From Psychrobacter sp. APC 3426 (GTDB lineage: Bacteria > Pseudomonadota > Gammaproteobacteria > Pseudomonadales > Moraxellaceae), in contig NZ_JASDCF010000013.1 in NCBI RefSeq assembly GCF_030408035.1, positions 27,406 to 91,405 on the forward strand: 64,000 nucleotides of DNA. The letters run 5' to 3'. The position numbers and the translations under genes were made by a program. Below, in pieces: positions 54,190 to 62,657 of the stretch; the first letter of the stretch is position 1; each line of letters starts with the position of its first letter. A model generated the notes under the pieces. That model was not told where the DNA came from, searched no databases, and worked only from the letters and a program-made list of their open reading frames with translations.

Positions 54190-54378
54190 CTGACATACTC
54201 CCCCACTTTTGACTAGCTCTTTACGAAACAGGTTTCTCAGGGATTTTAAAAGCAAAAGCTCTTAGGCGACTTCCTCACGGATTTAGGCATGCTTTCTGCT
54301 TCACAGAGCGACCTTTACCGCATCTTTCCTCCACAGACAAAGTGGTATGTCCTACCGCTAGAATATTGCGAGAAGCAT
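54190..54378 (-). pseudogene. tnpB C-terminal remnant
   Basis: The minus strand reads NASRNILAVGHTTLSVEERC and a short basic tail to a stop. NASRNIL-AVGH is the end of the IS605 OrfB family, just past the last catalytic Asp. The rest of the gene is absent, and the MITE at 54380 sits at the break. Confidence 0.7.
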
Positions 54379-54379
54379 T

Positions 54380-54658
54380 AGGGCGTGTTGAACATTCGAC
54401 CATGACACTGACAGCGACTATTTTTTAGGCGATTCGATGTTAAAAATAATAAGTTTAGTCACTCTAAGCGCTTATTTTTAACGATGAAGCGGCAAAAAAG
54501 AGTCCTGTCCCCTGCTTTTATCGTTGGGTCTGATGCTAAAATTGCCCCATACTGCGTTACAAATCTCGCTAAGGCATCTGCATTATCGTCGCTTTGTTCC
54601 TTGTCTGGAACAATTTTAGCGATCAGCAGTGCCTATTTGCGAATGTTCAACACGTCCT
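54380..54658. mobile_element. MITE-like element, copy 1
   Basis: About 279 bp with inverted ends AGGGCGTGTTGAACATTCG and CGAATGTTCAACACGTCCT (one mismatch), flanked by TA on both sides. No ORF. The interior resembles copy 2 (60769-61035) at roughly two thirds of positions, including ACTGACAGCG, GGCAAAAAAGAG and GATGCTAAAAT words. Confidence 0.75.
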
Positions 54659-54660
54659 AA

Positions 54661-54875
54661 TATCCTTATTCTTGCTAAAGCCACACTCAATACTGAACTA
54701 ACACATCTAATTCGATGCCTTATTTTGCAATTATTTCCCTCAACACCTATAGTGAAAAGCTTACCAATACTTTGCTGACAGTCTTTAAATGCAGTGATAA
54801 AATTATCCCATTGATTACTTGAAATTCGGGTATAGTGATTAACTGTTTCAACTAACTACAAACGTGTTGCACTTG
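54661..54875 (-). pseudogene. IS1-family transposase fragment
   Basis: On the minus strand the frame reads TRISSNQWDNFITAFKDCQQ, SIGKLFTIGVEGNNCKIRHR and then loses the family pattern, like the C-terminal part of IS1-type InsB transposases (GK-x-T-x-x-IE-x-N). The start and end are missing. It is next to MITE copy 1. Confidence 0.5.
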
Positions 54876-54938
54876 TGTTTTGAATCTACTTTCTATACTT
54901 GAAGTGTCAACAGACTCTATACAAAATCTGAGAAATAT

Positions 54939-56729
54939 ATGAACCTTCTATCCCCTGTCATACTGCTCACAGCGGCAGTGATTTCAGTCCCCTTAATCAA
55001 GCGCCTAGGATTAAGCTCGGTATTGGGATATTTAATTGCAGGATTAATTATTGGTCCATTTGGACTAGCGTTTTTCTACGATTCTGCGTCTATTCTGCAT
55101 GTTGCTGAGCTTGGTATTGTGATGTATCTGTTTGTGATTGGACTAGAAATGCGTCCATCGTATTTATGGAGTTTAAGAAAAGAAATTTTTGGATTAGGCA
55201 CATTACAGATTAGTGCCTGTTCATTGGGGTTAATGGCGGTAGGCTTGGCCTATGGCTATTCTTGGCAGGTGAGTTTTGTATGTGCTGCAGGCTTTGTACT
55301 CACCTCGACTGCAATTGTTATGCAACTTTTGGGAGATCGTGGAGACATTGCTCAACCACGAGGACAAAAAATTATCTCGATCCTGCTGTTTGAAGATTTA
55401 TTGATTGTCCCTTTATTGGCAATTGTCGCTTTTATCGCACCGAATCATGTTGTTGAAAGTACTTCTATGCGTTTGCAGAGCATCGGAATTGGTTTAATTT
55501 CAATTGTAGGTTTAATCGCTGCAGGTTATTGGTTGCTTAATCCTTTATTTCGCTTATTAGCCGTAGCCAAAGCCCGTGAAGTCATGACTGCAGCAGCACT
55601 CTTGGTGGTGCTCGGCGCAGCATTACTGATGCAAGTCAGTGGCTTATCGATGGCAATGGGGGCATTCCTTGCAGGGGTATTACTCTCCGAATCCACTTTT
55701 CGCCATGAGATTGAAGCAGATATTGAACCGTTTCGTGGCATATTGCTCGGATTATTTTTTCTAGCCGTAGGCATGTCATTAGACCTTGACGTCATAAAAA
55801 ATAACTGGATGTTAATTTTAAGTGCTGTACTTGTGCTGATGTTTGTCAAAGCATCCATAATTTATCTGATTGCACGCCTGACCAAAAGTTCACACTCTGA
55901 AGCACTCGATCGCGCATTACTAATGGCTCAAGGGGGGGAGTTTGCTTTTGTACTCTTTGCTGCCGCCTTGAGTGCTCAAATCATTAGTGCTGATGAAAGC
56001 TCAAACCTGAATGCGATTGTAGTCTTGTCGATGATTTTGACCCCCATCATAGGCATTCTGTTTAAACGTTTTACCCAAACTACAGAACAAACTTCTTTGG
56101 AAAATATCCGTATTGCTGAAGGACTTTCTGGAAAAGTCCTGATGATTGGTTTCGGTCGTTTTGGACAAGTCTCCAGTCAATTGCTGCTTGCTCGAGGCAT
56201 TGATGTGTCCATCATTGATAATGATATCGATATGATTCAAAACGCTGAAAGATTTGGATTTAAAATTTATTATGGCGATGGTTCTCGTTTAGATATTTTA
56301 CATGCCTCTGGAGCAGATACGGCTGAAGCCATTGTTGTTTGCGTAGACCACAAAGAAACGACGAATAAAATTGTAGAGTTGGTGCAACATGAATTTCCTA
56401 TGGCCAAGTTACTGGTTCGCTCTTATGACCGTGAGCATGCGCTGCATTTAGCAAAACAAAATGTGGATTACATGATACGCGAAACCTTCGAGTCGGCAAT
56501 GCTATTTGGCGGTGCAATTTTAGAAGAACTGGGTGTTGACCAGAGTGATGTTGAAGACATTAGCCAAGAAATCCGAGAACTAGACAAAGAACGTTTTGGA
56601 ACTGAAACTGCAGCAGATGATGTCTATGCTGGTATCGGCTTGCAATATACAGGACCGCGTCCGACTGCACCTTTAATTAAACCAAAGCACACAGGGCAAA
56701 TGCTGAATGAAGATGGCACTCAGCAATAA
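54939..56729 (+). CDS. Kef-type K+/H+ antiporter with RCK (TrkA-N) domain
   Basis: A 596-residue CPA2-family exchanger. About 12 membrane helices (residues 1-375, e.g. LGYLIAGLIIGPFGLAFF, FVIGLEMRPS, LLFEDLLIVPLLAI, MAQGGEFAFVLFAAAL) are followed by a cytoplasmic NAD-binding RCK domain (GKVLMIGFGRFGQVSSQLLL, about 400-420, and YYGDGSRLDILHASGA). KefB/KefC in E. coli release potassium when electrophile-glutathione adducts bind, acidifying the cell for protection. No KefF or KefG gene is adjacent, but MDR quinone reductases follow. Gating by glutathione is not proven here. Confidence 0.88.
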   Translation: MNLLSPVILLTAAVISVPLIKRLGLSSVLGYLIAGLIIGPFGLAFFYDSASILHVAELGIVMYLFVIGLEMRPSYLWSLRKEIFGLGTLQISACSLGLMAVGLAYGYSWQVSFVCAAGFVLTSTAIVMQLLGDRGDIAQPRGQKIISILLFEDLLIVPLLAIVAFIAPNHVVESTSMRLQSIGIGLISIVGLIAAGYWLLNPLFRLLAVAKAREVMTAAALLVVLGAALLMQVSGLSMAMGAFLAGVLLSESTFRHEIEADIEPFRGILLGLFFLAVGMSLDLDVIKNNWMLILSAVLVLMFVKASIIYLIARLTKSSHSEALDRALLMAQGGEFAFVLFAAALSAQIISADESSNLNAIVVLSMILTPIIGILFKRFTQTTEQTSLENIRIAEGLSGKVLMIGFGRFGQVSSQLLLARGIDVSIIDNDIDMIQNAERFGFKIYYGDGSRLDILHASGADTAEAIVVCVDHKETTNKIVELVQHEFPMAKLLVRSYDREHALHLAKQNVDYMIRETFESAMLFGGAILEELGVDQSDVEDISQEIRELDKERFGTETAADDVYAGIGLQYTGPRPTAPLIKPKHTGQMLNEDGTQQ

Positions 56730-56746
56730 TTTCACGTATTAAACCC

Positions 56747-56782
56747 AAATAAAAAAGAGGTCTGTGTAGATCTCTTTTTCGG
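56747..56782 (+). terminator. Terminator after the Kef-type gene
   Basis: AAAGAGGTCT pairs with AGATCTCTTT (one mismatch) around a short loop and ends in five T. Confidence 0.75.
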
Positions 56783-56932
56783 TAAGCATCTGCTGAACCC
56801 CACCTCTTTAGTGAGCGGATGATATTTATTATTCATTATTTAGGAATTATTAAATCCTATAAATATCATTTATTGGATTAATTTATTTTGGTACTGTGCA
56901 TATCATCCCTCAGTTAAGAATAAGGAACAACT

Positions 56933-57928
56933 ATGAATAAGATGATGAATGCGCTTATCCTAGAAAATTTTGGTGATCATGAATTTAAACGTGTAGAACT
57001 CCCTATACCTCAACCAGAGGCTGGGCAAGTTCTAGTACGTATTCATGCTAGTGGTGTAAACCCTATTGATTATAAAATTCGTCTTGGTGAAGCAACATAT
57101 GCTATGCCAGAGCTTCCTGCCGTGTTGGGAACGGATATGGCTGGGGTTGTAACTGCTGTTGGTGAAGGTGTCACCCACTTCAACGTCGGAGATGAAGTTT
57201 ACGGTCTGATTGGTGGCGTCCGTGGTCTTCAAGGATCTTTAGCAGAATATGTTGTAGCAGATGCTGATCTGATCGCATTAAAGCCACGGAATATCTCTAT
57301 GCGCGAGGCAGCAGTACTACCATTGACGTTCCTCACCGCTTGGGAAGGTTTAGTGGATAATGCGGAGGTCCAACCAGGGCAAACTGTACTGGTTCAAGGT
57401 GGTGCTGGTGGCGTTGGTTATATGGTGGTTCAGCTTGCAAAAGCACTTGATGCAAATGTTTGGGCGACTGCTCGTACAGCTGATCAATCACTGATTTCAG
57501 AACTCGGTGCAATACCTCTCGATTACACAACAGCATCTTCCGATGACATTATTGCTGCAAGCCCTGAGGGTCAAGGCTTTAATATTGTTTACGACACTGT
57601 GGGTGGTCCAGTACTCGAAGCTTCACTTTCCATGACGACTCACTATGGCCACATCACCAGCTGTGCTGCATTTGGCAATCATAATTTAGCGAATTCATCT
57701 CTACGGTGTGCCACAGTGTCTGGCGTATTCGTCCTAATGCCGACGTTAACAGGCAATCGCCGTTCTCATCATGGTGATGTCCTTAAGACCGCGACTCGTC
57801 TCGTTGAGGAAGGTAAACTGCGTGCTATTGTTGATCCTCGTCATTTTACTCTAGACCAAGCGATTGAGGCTCATGATGCTGTTCAAGATCGCTCTGCTAA
57901 TATTAAGGTAGTTATCGATGTCATTTAA
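56933..57928 (+). CDS. MDR-family NADPH:quinone oxidoreductase-like protein (1)
   Basis: A 331-residue zinc-free medium-chain reductase. Motifs: GQVLVRIHASGVNPIDYKIR, VLGTDMAGVVTAVGEGV and the NADPH fold VQGGAGGVGYMVVQLAKAL at about residue 155. No catalytic cysteine ligands for zinc are evident. A TAAGGA site lies 8 bases before the ATG. Its stop overlaps the next gene by 11 bases, so the two form one unit. Probable role: reduction of quinones or enones. Confidence 0.88.
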   Translation: MNKMMNALILENFGDHEFKRVELPIPQPEAGQVLVRIHASGVNPIDYKIRLGEATYAMPELPAVLGTDMAGVVTAVGEGVTHFNVGDEVYGLIGGVRGLQGSLAEYVVADADLIALKPRNISMREAAVLPLTFLTAWEGLVDNAEVQPGQTVLVQGGAGGVGYMVVQLAKALDANVWATARTADQSLISELGAIPLDYTTASSDDIIAASPEGQGFNIVYDTVGGPVLEASLSMTTHYGHITSCAAFGNHNLANSSLRCATVSGVFVLMPTLTGNRRSHHGDVLKTATRLVEEGKLRAIVDPRHFTLDQAIEAHDAVQDRSANIKVVIDVI

Positions 57929-58934
57929 CGCACTTCAGGCCAAGACTTGGCGCTTCAATTGTATTGGAGATACAGATGTTCTGACATTAGAAACACTTCC
58001 TGTTGCTTTACCAGCCGCAGGAGAAGTTCTAATACAGATGAAAACGATCGGACTCAACCGGGCCGATGTAATGTTTCGGCGTGGTACTTATATTCAAAAG
58101 GCAGTATTCCCTTCTCGTCTGGGATATGAGGGAGCAGGCATAGTTCTTGCGATAGGTGAAGGTGTACACCAATTTTCTCCAGGAGATGCCGTATCGATTC
58201 TTCCGACTGACAATCTAGCCAAATATGGGACATATGCGGACAAGCTTCTGATTCCAGAAAATTTTTTAGTTCACAAACCCGATAGTTTAAGCTGGGAAGA
58301 AGCTTCTTCAATCTGGATGCAGTATTTGACGGCTTGGGGTGGTGTAATCCATGCTGGTGGATTATCGAAAGGAAAAACAATCTTGATCACAGCAGCTTCA
58401 AGTAGCGTAGGACTAGCTGCGATACAGATAGCTGAAGCAGCGGGTGCTAAGGTCATTGCAAGTACACAGACGATAGAGAAAAAGCAACGTTTACTGGATC
58501 TCGGTGTTAAAGATGTTATAGCCAGTGAAGATGAACCAGATTTGTATGAGGCGCTTGTTTTACGTTTAGGTGGAGAACATCTTGATGTCGCCTTTGATGC
58601 TGTAGGAGGGCCACATATTGAACAGATTGCAAAAGCGATGTCTGTGGGAGGAACTATGGTTATGCATGGTGCACTTAGCCCGGAGAACACACCATTTCCC
58701 CTTAAAGTTGCATTACGCAAGAGCTTAACCATGCGAGGTTTTTTGTTCCTTGAGGTTCTCCATGACCCTGTTCTAAGGGAGCAAGCCAGACGATTTATTC
58801 TTAGCAGTATAGGTGCAGGATATCTTCGTCCAGTGATCGACCGTTGCTTTAACTTTGAGGACATGCATGACGCTCAGCGCTATCTTGAATCAAATCAGCA
58901 AATAGGAAAAATTGTAGTTACTCTAGATACATGA
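57918..58934 (+). CDS. MDR-family quinone oxidoreductase-like protein (2)
   Basis: A 338-residue protein, second reductase, overlapping the preceding gene by 11 bases. Motifs: IQMKTIGLNRADVMFRRGTY, RLGYEGAGIVLAIGEGVHQF, ITAASSSVGLAAIQIAEAAG (cofactor fold), and VMHGALSPENTPFPLK. It differs clearly from its neighbour, so it is not a recent duplicate. It ends 14 bases before the convergent LysR gene. Confidence 0.88.
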   Translation: MSFNALQAKTWRFNCIGDTDVLTLETLPVALPAAGEVLIQMKTIGLNRADVMFRRGTYIQKAVFPSRLGYEGAGIVLAIGEGVHQFSPGDAVSILPTDNLAKYGTYADKLLIPENFLVHKPDSLSWEEASSIWMQYLTAWGGVIHAGGLSKGKTILITAASSSVGLAAIQIAEAAGAKVIASTQTIEKKQRLLDLGVKDVIASEDEPDLYEALVLRLGGEHLDVAFDAVGGPHIEQIAKAMSVGGTMVMHGALSPENTPFPLKVALRKSLTMRGFLFLEVLHDPVLREQARRFILSSIGAGYLRPVIDRCFNFEDMHDAQRYLESNQQIGKIVVTLDT

Positions 58935-58948
58935 TGGTCTTATCTGAT

Positions 58949-59848
58949 TCAGGTTTCTATATGGCCCAGCACTTCCACTAAGTAATCAAACAATGCTCGG
59001 ATTCGCAAAGGTGTCGGGCCCCGCTGTGGACGATATAAATACAGGCGCCAAACGGGAGAGGTTTCCTCATGAAATATCTGAATGAGCTTACCACTCCTAA
59101 GCCACGGCAAAACTAGAAATCCAGGCATGTGTCCGAATCCAACTCCAGCGAGAATAGCTTGAAATTCAGCTTCTAGATCATCTGTAATAAAACGGGGCTT
59201 TGATGGCGTAAAGCTTCGACTTTCGGTGAATGTCCATGGCCAGTAACGCCCTGTTTTATGATCGACTAGTGCTGTTAGAGGGTATTTATCAAGGTCAATA
59301 ATTTTTTTGGGCATTCCAACCTTATCAATTAACTCTGGCGTACCCACAGAATAAAATTTCACTTTAGCCAATTCCCTTGCTACATATCGATTGTCCGGCA
59401 AAAATCCAAATCTGATCCCGATATCTATCCGCTCATCGATCACATCCGAGTGTGAATCTGTTAGCACACAATCCACGACAATATCTGGATAACGTGTGGC
59501 AAATTCTGCTAGTGCAGGTACTACCAATTTACGCCCTAACACAGACGACACAGTAATACGGACAGTCCCACGCATTTCATCTCGTTTTTCCTTGGTGTCT
59601 TTTACAAGCAAAGCATCGATCGATTCCACCGCAAGACGTGCTTGCTTTGCCAGACGCTCACCATCAGCGGTAATTTTAATTTGTCGAGTACTCCTGTAAA
59701 ACAAAATCTCTCCACGCTGCTCTTCTAGCTCTTTTATTGCCCGTGTCACTACCTGTGGGGAAATACCCAGTTGAGTTGCTGCCTCTTTAAAATTTCGAGA
59801 CTCTGCTGCGACACAAAAGATACGCATCATTTCCAATTTGTTCTGCAT
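58949..59848 (-). CDS. LysR-type regulator of the quinone/SDR block
   Basis: A 299-residue regulator. Helix-turn-helix at residues 15-55 (FKEAATQLGISPQVVTRAIK). The ATG at 59848 (MQNKLEMMRIF) follows AGGA by about 8 bases; an upstream in-frame extension to 59911 is rejected. It is divergent from the SDR gene and convergent with the MDR pair. An ATTCC-N7-GGAAT palindrome lies 25 bases upstream of its start and is probably its operator, so it may control itself and the SDR gene. Confidence 0.9.
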   Translation of the reverse strand: MQNKLEMMRIFCVAAESRNFKEAATQLGISPQVVTRAIKELEEQRGEILFYRSTRQIKITADGERLAKQARLAVESIDALLVKDTKEKRDEMRGTVRITVSSVLGRKLVVPALAEFATRYPDIVVDCVLTDSHSDVIDERIDIGIRFGFLPDNRYVARELAKVKFYSVGTPELIDKVGMPKKIIDLDKYPLTALVDHKTGRYWPWTFTESRSFTPSKPRFITDDLEAEFQAILAGVGFGHMPGFLVLPWLRSGKLIQIFHEETSPVWRLYLYRPQRGPTPLRIRALFDYLVEVLGHIET

Positions 59849-59872
59849 GTCCAATCCTGTGTTATAGTAATT

Positions 59873-59889
59873 ATTCCGTAAATAGGAAT
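59873..59889. promoter_or_regulatory. LysR operator-like palindrome
   Basis: ATTCC-GTAAATA-GGAAT, a perfect 5-bp inverted repeat of the T-N11-A type, in the gap between the LysR and SDR genes. Confidence 0.55.
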
Positions 59890-59982
59890 TCTGAAAGATA
59901 ATATTATTCATTTATTATACCTAGCAAGGCTGTAATACTTAACCCTCAAATATGATTGACAGATAGGTTGAAGGTTACTTGT

Positions 59983-60723
59983 ATGAATAATATAGAAAAT
60001 AAAGTTATTGTTATCACTGGTGCAAGTAGTGGTTTAGGTGAAGCTACTGCTCGCTTACTTGCTAAAAAAGGTGCAAAGGTTGTAATTGGTGCTAGACGTA
60101 CTGAAAAATTAGAGGCTATTGTTCACGACATTCGTGCTGAAGGTGGTCAAGCTGAATTTATTGGTATGGATATAACCAAACCACATGAAGTACAAGCACT
60201 TATTGAAAAGGCATTAAGCGCATTTGGTCAAATCGATGTATTGGTAAACAATGCTGGATTAATGTCTATTGCACCATTAAGTGAGCTAAAAGTTGATGAA
60301 TGGGATCGTATGATCGACATTAATATTAAAGGTGTTCTTTATGGTATAGCAGCTACCCTACCTGTTTTCCAAAAACAAAACTTTGGACACTTTATTAATC
60401 TCGCATCTGTTGCAGGGGTAAAAGTATTTAGTCCAGGAGGTACTGTTTATAGCGGTACTAAGTTTGCTGTAAGAGCCATCTCAGAAGGCCTTCGTCATGA
60501 AGTTGGGGGAACAATTAGAACGACTACTATTGAGCCTGGTGCAATTGAGTCAGAACTAAAATTCGGTTCTTCTCATAAAGAAAGTTCAGAGTTTGTTACT
60601 GATTTCTACAAACAAGCCATACCAGCTGACTCAGTCGCTCGAGCAATTGCTTATGCAATTGAACAGCCTGCGGATGTAGATATTAATGAAATTGTTTTGC
60701 GCCCAACGAGCCAAGAGTTTTAA
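59983..60723 (+). CDS. Short-chain dehydrogenase/reductase (classical SDR)
   Basis: A 246-residue NAD(P)-dependent oxidoreductase. Motifs: VIVITGASSGLGEATARLLA at about 8-27, the NNAG (NNAGLMSIAP) at about 85, catalytic Ser, Tyr and Lys in NLASVAGVKVFSPGGTVYSG then TKFAV. The basic ARRTEK after strand 2 suggests NADP(H). The ATG at 59983 (MNNIENKVIV) is preferred over 59956 because of the AAGG upstream. It is followed by a terminator. Confidence 0.92.
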   Translation: MNNIENKVIVITGASSGLGEATARLLAKKGAKVVIGARRTEKLEAIVHDIRAEGGQAEFIGMDITKPHEVQALIEKALSAFGQIDVLVNNAGLMSIAPLSELKVDEWDRMIDINIKGVLYGIAATLPVFQKQNFGHFINLASVAGVKVFSPGGTVYSGTKFAVRAISEGLRHEVGGTIRTTTIEPGAIESELKFGSSHKESSEFVTDFYKQAIPADSVARAIAYAIEQPADVDINEIVLRPTSQEF

Positions 60724-60737
60724 TGATTGAATAACAT

Positions 60738-60766
60738 AAAATGGGAGCACTTCGCTCCCATTTTTA
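60738..60766 (+). terminator. Terminator of the SDR gene
   Basis: AAAATGGGAGC pairs with GCTCCCATTTT around a 5-base loop and ends in T. The MITE starts 3 bases further on. Confidence 0.92.
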
Positions 60767-60768
60767 CT

Positions 60769-61035
60769 AGGGCGTGTTGAACATTCAAATGTGGCACTGG
60801 CGGCGGCTATTTTACAGGCAATACGCAGTGAAATTTTCGAAGCCTAGTCATTCTAGGATAGACAATTTCGCCATGTATTGGCAAAAAAGAGCCCCGCCCC
60901 AAAGGGCTGATGCTAAAATCACCCCAAACGGTGTTGTAAACCTAGCTAAGGCCTCGACATTATCGTCGGTTTACGCCTAGTTTGGTGCGATTTTATCTAT
61001 CAGCAGTCCGAATATTTGAATGTTCAACACGCCCT
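60769..61035. mobile_element. MITE-like element, copy 2
   Basis: 267 bp with perfect 18-bp inverted ends (AGGGCGTGTTGAACATTC and its complement), flanked by T on the left and A on the right (TA target). No ORF. It sits between the SDR terminator and the third MDR gene, ending 27 bases before its start codon. Its inside resembles copy 1 (54380-54658). Confidence 0.8.
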
Positions 61036-61062
61036 ATATTTTTTAAAGTTGAGGACAAATCT

Positions 61063-62061
61063 ATGAAAGCCGTATCGTATGTTATAAATAACCATGATGA
61101 TTTTAAAAATTCATTGGTAGATATTGAAAAAGCGAAGCCTACGCTTAAGGAGCGTGATGTACTGGTAAAAGTTCAGGCAATCTCTGTGAATCCAGTTGAT
61201 ACCAAAGTGAGAAAAAATTCGTCTGAAGCAAATAATCGTATTTTAGGTTGGGATGCCGTTGGGGAAATTATTGAAATTGGCTCAAAAGTTACCTCGTTTA
61301 AAGTAGGAGATTCTGTTTGGTATGCTGGCGATTTAACCCGAGATGGTAGTAATGCTGAGTATCAAGCAGTCGATGAACGAATTATTAGTCTTAAACCAAT
61401 TACAATATCTAATGCAGAAGCAGCAGCATTGCCATTAACTGCAATAACGGCATGGGAAATGCTGTTTGATCGGTTTCAAATTTCAGAAACAGAAGTTGGC
61501 AGTATTTTAATTATTGGTGGTGCAGGTGGTGTAGGATCAATCGCTATCCAACTCCTAAAAGCAAAAACAAATCTGACCGTTATAGCAACAGCGTCACGTG
61601 AAGAAACGAAATCTTGGGTGGAATCACTTGGTGCCGACCATGTCATTGATCATAGCAAAGATTTAAATGCACAAATCGAGACACTAGGCATTGCAAAACC
61701 AAAATACGTATTCTCTACAAATCATACAGACACCTATATCGAGCAAATAGTTTCTCTGATTGCACCACAAGGCAAGCTTGGATTGATCGATGATCCACAA
61801 ACATTTGATATTATGCCGTTTAAGACTAAATCTATTTCTATCCATTGGGAGTTGATGTTCACCCGTTCAATGTATGAAACCGATGATATTGAAAAGCAAG
61901 GTGATCTGTTGCAACAGGTTGCTCAATTAGTTGACCAGCAAAAAATTAGAAGTACCCTCAACCAAAATCTAGGCAACATTAACGCTGCAAACTTGGAGAA
62001 GGCGCATAAGTTACTTGAATCAGGCAAGTCAAAAGGCAAAATTGTACTAGAAAACTTCTAA
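61063..62061 (+). CDS. MDR-family zinc-type alcohol dehydrogenase-like protein (3)
   Basis: A 332-residue reductase. Motifs: VKVQAISVNPVDTKVRKNSS, LGWDAVGEIIEIGSKVTSF, IIGGAGGVGSIAIQLLKAK (cofactor fold). The frame opens inside the MITE, but the ATG at 61063 (MKAVSYVINN) follows TTGAGGAC by 9 bases and gives the family start. The promoter has little room between the MITE and the start, so it may be read from the MITE or by read-through. It is followed by the second ABM gene, 20 bases further. Confidence 0.88.
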   Translation: MKAVSYVINNHDDFKNSLVDIEKAKPTLKERDVLVKVQAISVNPVDTKVRKNSSEANNRILGWDAVGEIIEIGSKVTSFKVGDSVWYAGDLTRDGSNAEYQAVDERIISLKPITISNAEAAALPLTAITAWEMLFDRFQISETEVGSILIIGGAGGVGSIAIQLLKAKTNLTVIATASREETKSWVESLGADHVIDHSKDLNAQIETLGIAKPKYVFSTNHTDTYIEQIVSLIAPQGKLGLIDDPQTFDIMPFKTKSISIHWELMFTRSMYETDDIEKQGDLLQQVAQLVDQQKIRSTLNQNLGNINAANLEKAHKLLESGKSKGKIVLENF

Positions 62062-62081
62062 AACAAATTCAAGGTGAAATA

Positions 62082-62366
62082 ATGACTATTTCAATAATTG
62101 CGAACTTTAAGGCAAAATCAGATCAAAAAGAGACGTTAGATGCGCTTTTAAAAAGTGTAATAGAGCCTACGCTTCAAGAAGAAGGGTGCTTGAAATATGA
62201 GCTTTATATTAGCGAAAATGACTCGAGTAGATATTTCTTCTTAGAAGAATGGCGTAGCAGGGAGGATTTAGATATCCATATGGCCTCTGATTATATTCAA
62301 AGTTTATTTGGTAATATCCAATCACTCATTGAATCAAGTGATATTGTAGAAATCAAAAAAATATAG
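62082..62366 (+). CDS. ABM-domain (YgiN-like) quinol monooxygenase
   Basis: A 94-residue single-domain protein: IANFKAKSDQKETLDALLKS at the start, CLKYELYISENDSSRYFFLE and EWRSREDLDIHMASDY in the middle, as in YgiN and related monooxygenases. The AAGGTGAAATA before the ATG provides a ribosome site. It follows the third MDR gene by 20 bases and is probably co-transcribed. YgiN-type enzymes take quinols to quinones, forming a redox pair with a quinone reductase. Confidence 0.85.
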   Translation: MTISIIANFKAKSDQKETLDALLKSVIEPTLQEEGCLKYELYISENDSSRYFFLEEWRSREDLDIHMASDYIQSLFGNIQSLIESSDIVEIKKI

Positions 62367-62369
62367 CTG

Positions 62370-62476
62370 TATAGTCAATCCACTATAAAAGCGTTACAGC
62401 GTTAACCTTGCTTGAAGTATGACAGATACATCTGCACTCGGCTGCCTTGTACCACTCTCAAATTGGATTAACTATA
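62370..62476. repeat. Short MITE-like repeat with TATAGT ends
   Basis: Starts with TATAGTCAATCCACTATA and ends with TGGATTAACTATA, giving inverted ends of 13 bases with one mismatch. The 18-bp head differs by one base from that at 8033-8050. 107 bp, no ORF. Confidence 0.6.
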
Positions 62477-62534
62477 TTCGGACATTATGATGAAGTATTC
62501 TTGAAATTAACATAGAGACTTAGAAAGCTAACAT

Positions 62535-62567
62535 AAAAATGGGAGCTATAAGCTCCTATTTTTTGAG
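62535..62567 (+). terminator. Terminator before the IS3 copy
   Basis: AAAAATGGGAGCT pairs with AGCTCCTATTTTT around ATA and is followed by T. It lies one base before the IS end. Confidence 0.8.
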
Positions 62568-62657
62568 TGAAACGCCCCGACTATAACGGAGAGTGGATTG
62601 CTTGAGTCAGTCAGCTTTGTCTGACTCACTAAGACTATCATAGTATCGTCTCTCAAA

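Noticed and set aside
60982..61062. Start of the third MDR gene inside the MITE
   Set aside because: The family N-terminus begins at the ATG at 61063, which has a ribosome site.
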